From NCBI GenBank assembly GCA_900315225.1, contig OMYM01000454.1, forward strand, positions 1-34,353: 34,353 bases of DNA. Reading direction: 5' to 3'. Source of the stretch: an uncultured Erysipelotrichaceae bacterium (GTDB lineage: Bacteria > Bacillota_I > Bacilli_A > Erysipelotrichales > Erysipelotrichaceae). Shown piece after piece: positions 1 through 7,759 of the stretch. The stretch's first letter is position 1. Every line of letters starts with the position of its first letter. Both the position numbers and the translations under genes were made by a program. Under the pieces are notes generated by a model. That model made no database searches. It was given only the letters and a program-made list of their open reading frames with translations, and was not told the DNA's origin.

Positions 1-176
1 GCATGCTTTTTTTGTTGTTTGGAGAGTTGAATTTGTTGGCATGAAACTTTATTGAACGATCAGTTATCTGGAACAGATACTTACAATCATTACGCATATA
101 ACTACAGGCAGACATTTTGTGCTTTTGGGTATAAAAACATCCACGGACTCATTGATGGATCCATGGATTTTTGTAG
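1..176. other. Window edge, no confident gene
   Basis: This stretch lies downstream of the ABC permease gene, which ends leftward at 177. A plus-strand frame is open from 31 to the TGA at 184-186 and reads as a Tyr- and Asn-rich peptide. It has no start and no family I recognise, and an opening of this length is not rare by chance. A 9-bp inverted repeat (98-106 with 172-180) spans 65 bases and is not a typical terminator. Confidence 0.4.
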
Positions 177-2174
177 TTATTCTTGAAACAATATTTCATG
201 CATGGCATATATTCCAGCATATTCGGAGAGCATCGTCACGATCAGGATATATGGGTGGTCGCAAAATGTGCATTGTGTCAATTGGGATATGCCTGGAGAT
301 GCAATGACAACAAGACTCCCTAAAGCAACAACGCCAATCCCATCGACTACACCTAGGCGTGTTCCTGTGAACATGGATAAATGCACTAAGAACGTCAATG
401 TCTCAAGACGCAGGACGATTTTGATGGCCACATATAGAAACATTGGCATGCTTGATTGCACGTTTAGGCAATCGCATGCTCTTTGGCGTATTTCGCCAAA
501 GGGAAAATGCATGATAACCTTGCCTGCATGAAAGCCAAAGACAATGACATATGACACTATTCCTAACAGCATAAAGATCGCAAGGTACTCTTCCATCATT
601 TGTCTTTTGCCTTTCTTCGCTACAGCAAACATGCGCCACATGCCGGTATTAAACAAAGGAGAGATAGTAGTAACCGTAAGAATGCAAGTAGGCAATAGGC
701 ACAGCAAACTACGGGCATGGCCAGAGAGGGAGCCATTCGCATTGAACAATAGCTGTATGCCATCATTGTCCGCATAATACTTTGCGTTGTTTGCGTAAAG
801 TTGTTTGACTTCTGATTCGATTTCCAGCATGGCTGGAAGAGTATCGGATTGTTTTTGTAAAAGGCGTAGCTGCTCCTGTTCTTCCTCGCTCATGGTTGAC
901 CAGACTACATCGGTGTTCAAATATAGATTCGCGGCTTCTTGAGCTTGTGTTCTGTCTTGTTCGATGCGCTGGATCAGTGCTTCGTCTATGATGCCATAGT
1001 ACTTTTGCGCGAGATAGTCGTGTTCTATTTCGACTGAAGATGGATGGGTTTCGTAGCGTATCATGTCACTCAGGCAATAGATTGCGATAATGGTTATCAC
1101 GAGCGCCCCTTTACGTGTCCGCAAGACTTCTTGTGAACGGTAGGACCATGTGCATGGGCTTGTTATTTCCTTTCGCCGTAAACAACGGTGTTTGATATTG
1201 GGTTTGTTGTCGTATTGCCATAGGCAGGACAACCACAATAACATTGTTAACGAGGTTAATAATAGCAGGCATATCTTTGGCATGCCTATGTCTCTGTCAA
1301 GATGATCGGCACTCAGGAAGGCAAATGCATTCCATTTCTTGGCAACAACAAATGGCGAGGACAAGGAGACAAAGACATACGCCAGGTATTCCATCGTCAT
1401 TCCAACCACAAGTATCAGGGTCGCTATGCCATGGCTGTTGGTTGTTTCTAACAATAGAACAAACAACAACAGGCAAGCAACGAGGCATAGCCATTGTTGT
1501 AATTGGAGCAGCATGATGTATTGCCCAATGTTCCAGGTTCCATTGAGCTGTAGGTATCCTCTGACGGTCTGGATGGGCATTTGTAGGGCTATGCCTGCGA
1601 GTTTTATCATTGTGCAGTCAATGGCAGCCTTTGTTAAAAAGGCTGCCATCATGTACCACAGCATGGCTGTCATCTTCGCCAAAGCGATCTTTCTTACGCC
1701 GCTGGCAGTGCTAGCAAGCAGACGTTCCATGTGGTTGTCTTTATCTTCTTGTAAAAGGCAGTGGATAAGTGAAAGGCCAAGCAGACCATAGGCAATAGAA
1801 GCGTATTTCAATAGCGCCATGGTGTCTTTTGCGGGAATATCGCACTGTAGCATAATGCCTGTGTCCTTAAGTGACTGGGCGATTTCTCTTAGTTGGCGCA
1901 AAGTGTCTTTGTCTTCAAATAGAAAGCTTTCTAGCTGTCTATCCAGGACGGATATTTCCTCGTCCAGGGTTGCCATATACCCATCATGGTATTGTGCCAG
2001 GTGGATTCCCTCTTGCGAGACGAATTCACCTGAGGCGATTTCTCTTTTTACGGCAGAGGCTTTTGTTCCAAAGCAGCAGGAATATCCTGCCAAAAGTGAC
2101 AGTGCAATAAATCCCAGCAAGCTGATGATGCATAGGCGATTATGCAAGACGCGTTTGATCTCGTGCCAAAACAT
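177..2174 (-). CDS. ABC-2-type transporter membrane protein (fused two-half permease)
   Basis: This is the integral membrane partner of the ATPase encoded just upstream. The ATG at 2174 is chosen because the ATPase stop (2176-2178) ends one base before it, giving TGACATG and likely translational coupling. A longer reading to 2276 would run into the ATPase gene. The 665-aa product seems to contain two similar halves. Each begins with a short basic segment (FWHEIKRVLHNR near residue 2; SYRSQEVLRTRKGAL near residue 345), then a hydrophobic helix, a large hydrophilic extracellular loop rich in Glu/Gln and several further helices. Such fused ABC-2-like permeases export peptides or lipids or confer resistance to antimicrobial peptides. 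The substrate cannot be read from sequence. The two preceding lipoproteins and the secreted protein suggest a peptide export, sensing or immunity role, which is inference. Confidence 0.8.
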   Translation of the reverse strand: MFWHEIKRVLHNRLCIISLLGFIALSLLAGYSCCFGTKASAVKREIASGEFVSQEGIHLAQYHDGYMATLDEEISVLDRQLESFLFEDKDTLRQLREIAQSLKDTGIMLQCDIPAKDTMALLKYASIAYGLLGLSLIHCLLQEDKDNHMERLLASTASGVRKIALAKMTAMLWYMMAAFLTKAAIDCTMIKLAGIALQMPIQTVRGYLQLNGTWNIGQYIMLLQLQQWLCLVACLLLFVLLLETTNSHGIATLILVVGMTMEYLAYVFVSLSSPFVVAKKWNAFAFLSADHLDRDIGMPKICLLLLTSLTMLLWLSCLWQYDNKPNIKHRCLRRKEITSPCTWSYRSQEVLRTRKGALVITIIAIYCLSDMIRYETHPSSVEIEHDYLAQKYYGIIDEALIQRIEQDRTQAQEAANLYLNTDVVWSTMSEEEQEQLRLLQKQSDTLPAMLEIESEVKQLYANNAKYYADNDGIQLLFNANGSLSGHARSLLCLLPTCILTVTTISPLFNTGMWRMFAVAKKGKRQMMEEYLAIFMLLGIVSYVIVFGFHAGKVIMHFPFGEIRQRACDCLNVQSSMPMFLYVAIKIVLRLETLTFLVHLSMFTGTRLGVVDGIGVVALGSLVVIASPGISQLTQCTFCDHPYILIVTMLSEYAGIYAMHEILFQE

Positions 2175-2175
2175 G

Positions 2176-3015
2176 TCATCCCAGCCAATCCAGGTACACA
2201 TCTTCCATGGTGGAGGGAACCTGATTCTCATACTGTCTTTTGGAAATAAAACGTGTGCGCAGTGTCCCATTGACAAGGCTGCGGTTGACCACCTTGACGG
2301 TTGGATCCCTTTTCAGCAACGAGTCTGCATCTTCGTCTGTTTCAAACACATGTGTATTTGCCATAAGATTCTCCTGGCTGTCCACCGCCAGCAAATGTCC
2401 GTTTTTCATCATGACAACCTTGTTTCCGATGAACTCAATGTCCGATATGACATGGGTCGCAATGACGATGATCCGTTCCATCGCGATATTTGCAACGATA
2501 TCACGGAAATTCCTCCGTTCCAAGGGATCCAGTCCTGCCGTTGGCTCGTCCAGTAACAAGATCTTTGGTTCATTCAACAGTGCCTGGGCAATCAATGTTC
2601 TTTGGCGCATGCCACCGGACAGGTTGGCTAGGTGCCTATGCCTGTACTTTGTCAGGTTTAGGCTATTCATCAGTGATTCTACTTTGTCTTTGGCGTTTTC
2701 GATTTCCTTTGCGGCAGCCATGTATTGCAGGAAATAAGAAACACTCATGTCCAAGGAAAGGGTTTGTTGTTGGGGCATGTAGCCAAGGATGGAGCGGTAT
2801 CGTTTGCCCAGTCTCTTGATGTCTTTGTTGTTGTACAAGATGGTTCCTTCGTCATAGTCAAGGGTGGCTGTCAGGATGTTCATCAATGTTGTCTTGCCGG
2901 CGCCATTATGCCCCAATAGTCCATAGATGCCATCCGTCAACGTCAATGACACATCACTTAACGCAATAACATTGCCATATCGTTTGACAAGATGTTCCAT
3001 CCGCAGTTCATTCAT
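2176..3015 (-). CDS. ABC transporter ATP-binding protein
   Basis: Cytoplasmic ATPase of 279 aa that powers the permease encoded directly downstream. Walker A is GHNGAGKT at residues 35-42. The signature is LSGGMRQR at 132-139, Walker B is ILLLDEPTAGLDP at about 152-164, and the switch His is at 188 (ATHVISD). The length and the GLDP form are typical of ABC-2-type exporter ATPases (CcmA/BcrA-like). The start at 3015 overlaps the upstream lipoprotein stop (3008-3010) by 8 bases. A start further upstream (3087) would overlap the lipoprotein far more and adds non-conserved residues. An alternative internal start is the Met at residue 6. The family call is secure and the substrate is unknown. Confidence 0.93.
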   Translation of the reverse strand: MNELRMEHLVKRYGNVIALSDVSLTLTDGIYGLLGHNGAGKTTLMNILTATLDYDEGTILYNNKDIKRLGKRYRSILGYMPQQQTLSLDMSVSYFLQYMAAAKEIENAKDKVESLMNSLNLTKYRHRHLANLSGGMRQRTLIAQALLNEPKILLLDEPTAGLDPLERRNFRDIVANIAMERIIVIATHVISDIEFIGNKVVMMKNGHLLAVDSQENLMANTHVFETDEDADSLLKRDPTVKVVNRSLVNGTLRTRFISKRQYENQVPSTMEDVYLDWLG

Positions 3016-4075
3016 ACACGTTGTCCAAGAGTCGACAAGCCCCGTCCTCAATGTTGCAGGCCATGAAGCCAAGACCATTTTCTCCAATGACGCTGGTTAA
3101 AATCTGCCCATCGATAATGCGATAGATGTCCATCCATGGCGAAGAGATGGCGGAATCCGCAGGATCGATCATTTGTACAAGATTTCCATCGTAATCATAG
3201 ACTTGGTATATGATGTGATCGTTGCTCTTGTTACTGATGTAGATTCGGTCATCATCAAAATACTGTATGACTTGGTTGTTATCGCTTTGGAACACAATGT
3301 TTCCCTCCATGTCTTCGATGCGGTTTTCGGTGTATGACATGGCGTTGTTTTCATAAGATGGATGGCTTCGAGAGAACAAGCCATTGTTTGTAAAGTATAC
3401 GGGATCTCCTTCGAATACCTGGGATTCCTGAAGATCATCCACATGGATTCGCCTGGTCACATTCGAAGATGCCATGACATCCGAATAGTACACCCATTCC
3501 CCGTCCGCAAACAGACGGCTGGTTGCTCCAGCTAGCTTTCTTGTGAACACTTCTTTCCCGTTTTCATCGTAAACATGAAGCGTGGAAACTAGGTTTTCGT
3601 CTGTTTCCATTGTGAACACTTTTCCCCGATGAACGGTAAACGTAATTGGTTCATAGGGAAACGACATGATGATAGACCTTTTCTTTCCATCCAATGACAA
3701 CGATATAAGGTTGAAATGTTGTTCTCCATCCGAATTGAGATAATGAGAGAGATACAGCAATTGTTCATCGTAAACGACAATGTATCCTCCTGTCAGGGTG
3801 TCTTCGTAGCGTAGTTTTTCGTTTGTTGCATCACTGTAGGGCTTGTCGTTGCGATAGGACAATTCGCTAATCTGGACAGCCTTGTCCAGGTGTTCGTAAT
3901 AATACAGGTAGTTGTCTTGTCCACAGGTGAAAAAGCCGTCTTTGTAGGGATAGACAAGCTGTGGCGTAATCATAAATGATGTTTGTTCCATTGGCTTCAA
4001 TTCCTTGATTGCCAGCTTGTTGTTTTCACAGGCGGTCATAAGCAGACATATGGCTATTAGTAGGATCTTCTTCAT
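3008..4075 (-). CDS. Surface lipoprotein, propeller-like repeats
   Basis: Predicted 355-aa lipoprotein. A lysine-rich N-terminus and hydrophobic stretch end in LLMTAC, so Cys16 is the likely lipidation site. The rest alternates short beta-strand-like segments with Tyr/Asp-Gly turns (for example YPYKDGFFTCGQDNYLYYY, DGKKR, DENGKEV, DYDGN), a pattern seen in DUF5050-like beta-propeller proteins of Firmicutes. I see no catalytic motif. The ATG at 4075 overlaps the stop of the preceding lipoprotein gene by four bases (ATGA), and the gene overlaps the ATPase gene at its 3' end. It therefore belongs to a tightly coupled operon. A binding or sensing role at the cell surface in support of the ABC exporter is inference. 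Confidence 0.75.
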   Translation of the reverse strand: MKKILLIAICLLMTACENNKLAIKELKPMEQTSFMITPQLVYPYKDGFFTCGQDNYLYYYEHLDKAVQISELSYRNDKPYSDATNEKLRYEDTLTGGYIVVYDEQLLYLSHYLNSDGEQHFNLISLSLDGKKRSIIMSFPYEPITFTVHRGKVFTMETDENLVSTLHVYDENGKEVFTRKLAGATSRLFADGEWVYYSDVMASSNVTRRIHVDDLQESQVFEGDPVYFTNNGLFSRSHPSYENNAMSYTENRIEDMEGNIVFQSDNNQVIQYFDDDRIYISNKSNDHIIYQVYDYDGNLVQMIDPADSAISSPWMDIYRIIDGQILTSVIGENGLGFMACNIEDGACRLLDNVYE

Positions 4076-5712
4076 TGGTTTGCCTTTCTTATAGCATCTT
4101 GCATCAACTGTTTCACCCTTGCGGCGGATTCTTTGTCCAGGCTCATGTATGGGACAATGTTGCATCGTTCAAAGGGTTGTTTTTCCTTCATGGCGATGGC
4201 GGTTGAAAGAGCCAATCGCGCTTCTTCCTCAAAGTCGTACATGGTCACAACGGAAGCCTTTCCTTCCTCCATGTATGTGATCCAATCATTATTGTAAATT
4301 GCATCGGAAATGCCGATAGGTAATCCCTTGATACAATCTCCGGATTTTCCCCCGGCCCACACCGTGCATGAGACTTTCACCTCACACGGCGTTCCACCAG
4401 TTTTCACTGGCTGGGGGCTGTTCCTCCTTGCCTCATTACAAGGCATATCTACAGTCGTTCCCCCGCTTTCACCTGCCATGGGCAGGCTTCCCACGTTCCA
4501 TCGTTCCTATCCTTGCATATGCCCTTAGGCGCTTCCTTTGCCCCCGACGCATTTCCCTGTGTCGGGTGAGGAAGAGGAACCGCACGCCTCCCTCTCCCCC
4601 TTGCGCCATGTCTTTTGTCTGGTTAGGAGGCTTTCCTTCGGAAGTTCGCCAGCACTGTTGTGCATTCTCGCCATAGGCATTTTGTGGATCCCCGGCCTAT
4701 CGTTTTCTTCGGCCGACTTCACCGGGCTTCATACGGTAATTCCGCATGCCGGAGTATCAGGAAGCGTGCCGTTTGCGCGCTTCGGGACGACAGTTGTCAT
4801 GATTTCTCATGCCCCGTGCTTTTCCCACGGGAACGTGTCGCACCATACGGTCCAGACATTCTCATTAATGGTCTTGGTGTTTGCGATTAAGCCAAGGCCA
4901 TCGGCTTCAAGTGTATACAGCACCACTTCAATGTCATCCAAGTTTTCTTGCCAATAGGAAGGGAATTCTTCGGAAAACCTAGGGAAGCCACTGACAATTT
5001 CGTTATAGCTGTTATTGTTCCATGTGTTGCCTTTTGCAAAATAATCTTGGATGGCTTCCGCATAGCCTGGTGTCCATGTCGATGTATACAATGTATCCAC
5101 CAGATTCACCTCCATCTTGTTTTCCGCCATTTGGGCGAAAACCGGATTGATCAGATAATCCTCTGATTCTGTGTCAAACTGTTTGATCAAGACGCAATCG
5201 ACCATTCCGTTTCCGTTGACATCCTTCCATTTCGTGGACAATGCCTGTCCTGCTGTGCTTGTGCCTGTCAGGTAGTCGTTGCCTACAACGGCGACACGCC
5301 AGTCATTGTCCTCCCACTTTGTCATCTCTTCTTCTGTTGGCTTATCGCCCAAAAACACCAGTGGCACATCCGCCTCGGCAGCGATGGTCGCCATTTGCGA
5401 CATGGCATCCAAACGAGGCTGCCAGCCATCGCGTATGGGAAGTTGGGCAAACATCATGTCTACTCCTTCTTCAATGAATTCAGATATGCGTTCAATATCT
5501 GCCTGGGGATCTTCACGCACACAATAGCGAATGTCTATTTCCTCTGCCAAATATCCATGATCAAGCATGTTGTCTAGCAGGGCTTGGCTAAACTCTGGGA
5601 GGTAAGTCTTTTCCGTTAGCAGGATGCCTGCTTTCTTTTGCATGGATTCCTTTGGGGATGTGCATCCTGCTAGCAGGATGCACATGGTAAGCAAAATAAT
5701 AATATTTTTCAT
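4072..5712 (-). CDS. Sugar-binding-like (periplasmic-binding-protein fold) lipoprotein, interrupted by a group II intron
   Basis: The two exons are 5712-4844 and 4330-4072. Joining them gives 1128 nt and one 375-aa frame. Exon 1 starts at the ATG at 5712 after a good AAAGGAGA site. It encodes a lipoprotein signal ending in LLAGC (Cys17) and then a type-1 periplasmic-binding-protein fold: KKAGILLTEKTYLPEFSQ, YGNDYL-type strands, VPLVFLGDKP, and VVGNDYLTGTSTAGQALS. Exon 2 continues with GLPIGISDAIYNNDW and a C-terminal domain. The closest family I recognise is MglB/Peripla_BP_4-like sugar-binding proteins. Without splicing, translation leaves exon 1 and stops soon inside the intron, losing about 85 C-terminal residues. 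The stop overlaps the next lipoprotein start by 4 bases. The ligand is unknown. A signalling role is possible because no sugar permease is nearby. Confidence 0.8.
4331..4843 (-). mobile_element. ORF-less group II intron
   Basis: On the minus strand the insert begins GTGCGAC, the group II 5' consensus, and ends in AT, fitting the AY 3' rule. A 34-nt domain V-like hairpin lies at 4392-4359. It has the strand CGCCGTGTGAGG, a GTGAAAGT tip region and the returning strand CTCATGCACGGTG, and it closely matches known domain V sequences. It is followed by a GC-rich hairpin in the position of domain VI. The 513-nt length leaves no room for a reverse transcriptase/maturase, and none is encoded. Base composition (many C/G runs) differs from the host gene. 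Exact removal rejoins a TG|C codon and restores the reading frame. Splicing would probably need a maturase encoded elsewhere. Ability to splice is inferred. Confidence 0.85.
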
Positions 5713-5728
5713 AAAGTCTCCTTTAAAT

Positions 5729-5763
5729 AACAGGAAGATGAAGCACTGCTTCATCTTCCTGTT
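5729..5763 (-). terminator. Strong intergenic hairpin (attenuator or mRNA 3' stabiliser)
   Basis: A perfect 15-bp inverted repeat (5729-5743 with 5749-5763, five-base loop) lies between the small secreted protein gene and the lipoprotein gene. On the minus strand it is followed by TTATTTAAAGG, only partly U-rich, and then by the lipoprotein ribosome site. It could act as a leaky terminator, or protect the upstream message so that the secreted protein is made in excess over the transporter genes. Confidence 0.6.
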
Positions 5764-5768
5764 GTGAA

Positions 5769-6152
5769 TTAATAGTGATTTAGGATCAGATCAGTGTAAT
5801 GAATCGTACCACCGTATGAACCTCTTCCCCTGCCATATGCCATATATACTCCTCCAGGCACACTTGAGAGATTTAACGTAGTTGTACGATATGCGCTTTT
5901 CGAACCACCGTACTGGATATATCCTGAACTGATCATCGCCCAGCCATAAGCAGTCATATAAACTGACCCAGCATGTGTAGAATGTGAGGACCATGCAGAC
6001 ACCCCTCCATCCCAAACGCTAGCATTCAAACAAATATCATCTTCAATGATATAGTCATTTGTTGCGGCTGAAACAGTTGTCATTGTGCCAAAAGCCAGTG
6101 TGGTCGCCAGCATGATATTGGTGATCGTTCTGTAAAACTTGTCCTTAAGCAT
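5769..6152 (-). CDS. Small secreted Gly/Tyr-rich protein of unknown family
   Basis: 127 aa. The start at 6152 is chosen because a GAAAGG site precedes it and a typical signal peptide follows: positive residues, then IMLATTLAFGTM, then a VSAA cleavage site near residue 30. The mature part of about 97 residues has one Cys (41). It is rich in Gly, Ser, Tyr and Trp, with GGVSAWSSHST, YGWAMISSGYIQYGG and GVYMAYGRGRGSYGG as repeating glycine-aromatic blocks. I do not recognise the family. It sits between a LytTR regulator and a lipoprotein/ABC exporter cluster and is followed by a strong hairpin, as in bacteriocin or peptide-signal loci. The composition loosely recalls lactococcin 972-like secreted proteins, but I see no decisive motif. 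Confidence 0.7.
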   Translation of the reverse strand: MLKDKFYRTITNIMLATTLAFGTMTTVSAATNDYIIEDDICLNASVWDGGVSAWSSHSTHAGSVYMTAYGWAMISSGYIQYGGSKSAYRTTTLNLSSVPGGVYMAYGRGRGSYGGTIHYTDLILNHY

Positions 6153-6303
6153 ATTTTTCCTTTCTGCTTCCTTAATATCCATGATTGGATTCTTTTGATT
6201 TATCACGATGAAGTTACCTGATGGGCAACTTGGACAGGAGACAATGCGCAATTTGCCATCCTGTGACATGCTCCTGCGTCCATGGAACGCATTTTCATCA
6301 TAC

Positions 6304-7053
6304 TTATGCGATGTGTTTTGTTCCAGTGTTCTGTGATGAATTGCATGATGTTGCAATATTCTGTAGTTTATTGTTAAAAACTTCTTTCATTCGTTGATAA
6401 TCGGAAAGACGCGAACGTGCGACCGATACATATACGCCATCCATCATAACGAGTACTCGTTTTTCCAATATCTTGACATGTTTTAGGTTCACGATTTGAG
6501 ATCGGTTTAATTGATAAAAGCCATTCTTTTCGTTAAGCTGATGGTTTTCCTCAATGAAATTTTTCAATGTTTTCCTAAAAACGTACTCTTTCCCGAGTGC
6601 ATGCACATGGAGATGATTGCCGCAGATCTCCACCAAAGAGATTTCAGTGGGTTTCAGGGATACGGAACGGTAATTGCAGGAAAAGCTAATCGGAGCCATG
6701 TGTCTTTCCTGATAGAGATTCAATGCTTTTCTTAAATCATCGCCAAGATGGTTCTTACGGACAAAATATAAAGGAGAATGCGCCATGGCATCATAAACGA
6801 GGTTGTTGTCGTTGCTCATCAGGATGACTTCCTTGTGATGGGCGTGAAGGATATCCGTAGCCTGGAAACGTTCCCTTTCTGATGTTTCGATGCCAATGAT
6901 ATAGAGATCGCAGGAAAGTGCAATAGATGCAGAATATCCTTTTATTTGGTGTCGTATTCCCGTGGGTTTCAGAATCTCTGATATTTGGCTTGAAACAAGG
7001 TTCATATATTTGTTATCGTTTTCTACAATACCAATAATCAGCTCGTTTTTCAT
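6304..7053 (-). CDS. LytTR-family transcriptional regulator with degenerate receiver domain
   Basis: 249-aa DNA-binding regulator of the AgrA/ComE type. The N-terminal half looks like a receiver domain: IIGIVENDNKY with the acidic pair near residues 11-13, VILMS near 80, and Lys100 in FVRK. The strand that should carry the phosphorylated Asp reads LYIIGIE, with Gly54 where AgrA/ComE proteins have Asp. The C-terminal half (about 128-222) is a LytTR domain (VSLKPTEISLVEICGNHLHV, YQLNRSQIVNLKHV, SVARSR). The start at 7053 follows a GAAAGGGAG site. No histidine kinase is adjacent. It probably controls the downstream operon and itself through the direct repeats at 7135-7166. Confidence 0.88.
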   Translation of the reverse strand: MKNELIIGIVENDNKYMNLVSSQISEILKPTGIRHQIKGYSASIALSCDLYIIGIETSERERFQATDILHAHHKEVILMSNDNNLVYDAMAHSPLYFVRKNHLGDDLRKALNLYQERHMAPISFSCNYRSVSLKPTEISLVEICGNHLHVHALGKEYVFRKTLKNFIEENHQLNEKNGFYQLNRSQIVNLKHVKILEKRVLVMMDGVYVSVARSRLSDYQRMKEVFNNKLQNIATSCNSSQNTGTKHIA

Positions 7054-7109
7054 AAAAAACTCCCTTTCGCTTTCTACCTTAGCCAAAAAAAAACAGACAG
7101 TCAATAAGA

Positions 7110-7166
7110 AATATAAAAGGAATTCAGCTGCTTATGCATGAGTGGTTCGATTTCTGCATGAGTGGT
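7110..7166 (-). promoter_or_regulatory. LytTR operator (direct repeats) and promoter of the regulator operon
   Basis: Two perfect copies of TGCATGAGTGGT (plus-strand reading) lie at 7135-7146 and 7155-7166, a 20-bp period or about two helical turns. LytTR proteins bind paired direct repeats about 21 bp apart. A minus-strand TATATT-like -10 lies at 7110-7115, about 19 bp downstream of the proximal repeat, so the repeat overlaps the -35 position, as expected for activation. The regulator start codon is at 7053. Confidence 0.65.
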
Positions 7167-7210
7167 ATTTTTTTTGGGAAAAGAGATTGCCCCCATGTGT
7201 CTTGGCGCGC

Positions 7211-7240
7211 CAAATAAGAAAGGCAGCCTTTGGCTGCCTT
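7211..7240 (-). terminator. Rho-independent terminator
   Basis: A 9-bp stem (7220-7228 with 7232-7240, loop TTT) directly follows the stop codon of the S-component gene. On the minus strand it is followed by TTTCTTATTT. It ends the B12-regulated unit and separates it from the LytTR operon. Confidence 0.8.
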
Positions 7241-7759
7241 TTAGGCAATTCTTGACAATGCGTTGCATAGGGGTTTGTATAGTGTCAATGCAATGAGCAT
7301 GTTTCCTATGCCGTGGACAATATCATATGGTATGCCCGCAATCCACCATGCCAGGGCTGCCTGCCATCCTCCTATGACGAGGGTCAGGATTGCGCTCATG
7401 GCGCCGAATCCTAGGCCGTATATGGTGGATAGCACGATGGGCATGAGTATATCGTTGTCTTTCACAAGAAGTGTCGTTAGAAGGACTAGAATCGGCCACA
7501 TGTAGAAGTAGACGATCGACCATGTGCCAAAGCCCCACCAGGTGCATTCGAGGAAGGCGAAGATCAGTACCGCAGGCAATGTCATGCGGTAGCCAAAGTG
7601 ATGGGTGAACACGATTACCAGCAATGTGATGCATTCAATGTTGGGCAATGCGTTCAAAGAGAATTTGGCTACCTCTAGGATGGCTGCCATGAAGGCTATG
7701 AGAACAAGCCGATAGACAGGGCTAGCCTTTGGAGTAGGTGAATGTGTAGGTGTCGCCAT
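7241..7759 (-). CDS. ECF transporter S component, probably cobalamin-specific
   Basis: 172-aa membrane protein with about five to six hydrophobic helices. The KFSLNALPNIECITLLVIVF block and the GFGAMSAILTLVIGGW and IPYDIVHGIGNMLIALTLYKPL segments are typical of S (substrate-binding) subunits of energy-coupling-factor transporters. It would use ATPase and T subunits encoded elsewhere. The upstream B12 riboswitch and DUF4430 partner point to cobalamin or a precursor as substrate (inference). The start is uncertain. The ATG at 7759 overlaps the preceding gene by 38 bases and lacks a clear ribosome site, but the first conserved segment begins soon after, and the next in-frame Met falls inside the first helix. 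Confidence 0.82.
   Translation of the reverse strand: MATPTHSPTPKASPVYRLVLIAFMAAILEVAKFSLNALPNIECITLLVIVFTHHFGYRMTLPAVLIFAFLECTWWGFGTWSIVYFYMWPILVLLTTLLVKDNDILMPIVLSTIYGLGFGAMSAILTLVIGGWQAALAWWIAGIPYDIVHGIGNMLIALTLYKPLCNALSRIA

Noticed and set aside
1..186. Possible C-terminal fragment of a plus-strand gene (frame open 31-186)
   Set aside because: A TGA lies in frame at 28-30, no start or ribosome site is seen, and the length is within chance.
4310..4957. Several overlapping plus-strand frames in the GC-rich segment
   Set aside because: They fall within the group II intron and its flanks and have no family resemblance or conserved start. The intron explains the composition.
4072..5712. The split lipoprotein gene as a simple pseudogene
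   Set aside because: The insert has group II ends and a domain V, and exact removal restores the frame without any lesion. An intron fits better than decay.
6153..6303. Imperfect inverted repeat upstream of the secreted-protein gene (around GATGGGCAA and TTGCCATC)
   Set aside because: The pairing is interrupted and no T tract follows. I could not support either a terminator or a second LytTR site.
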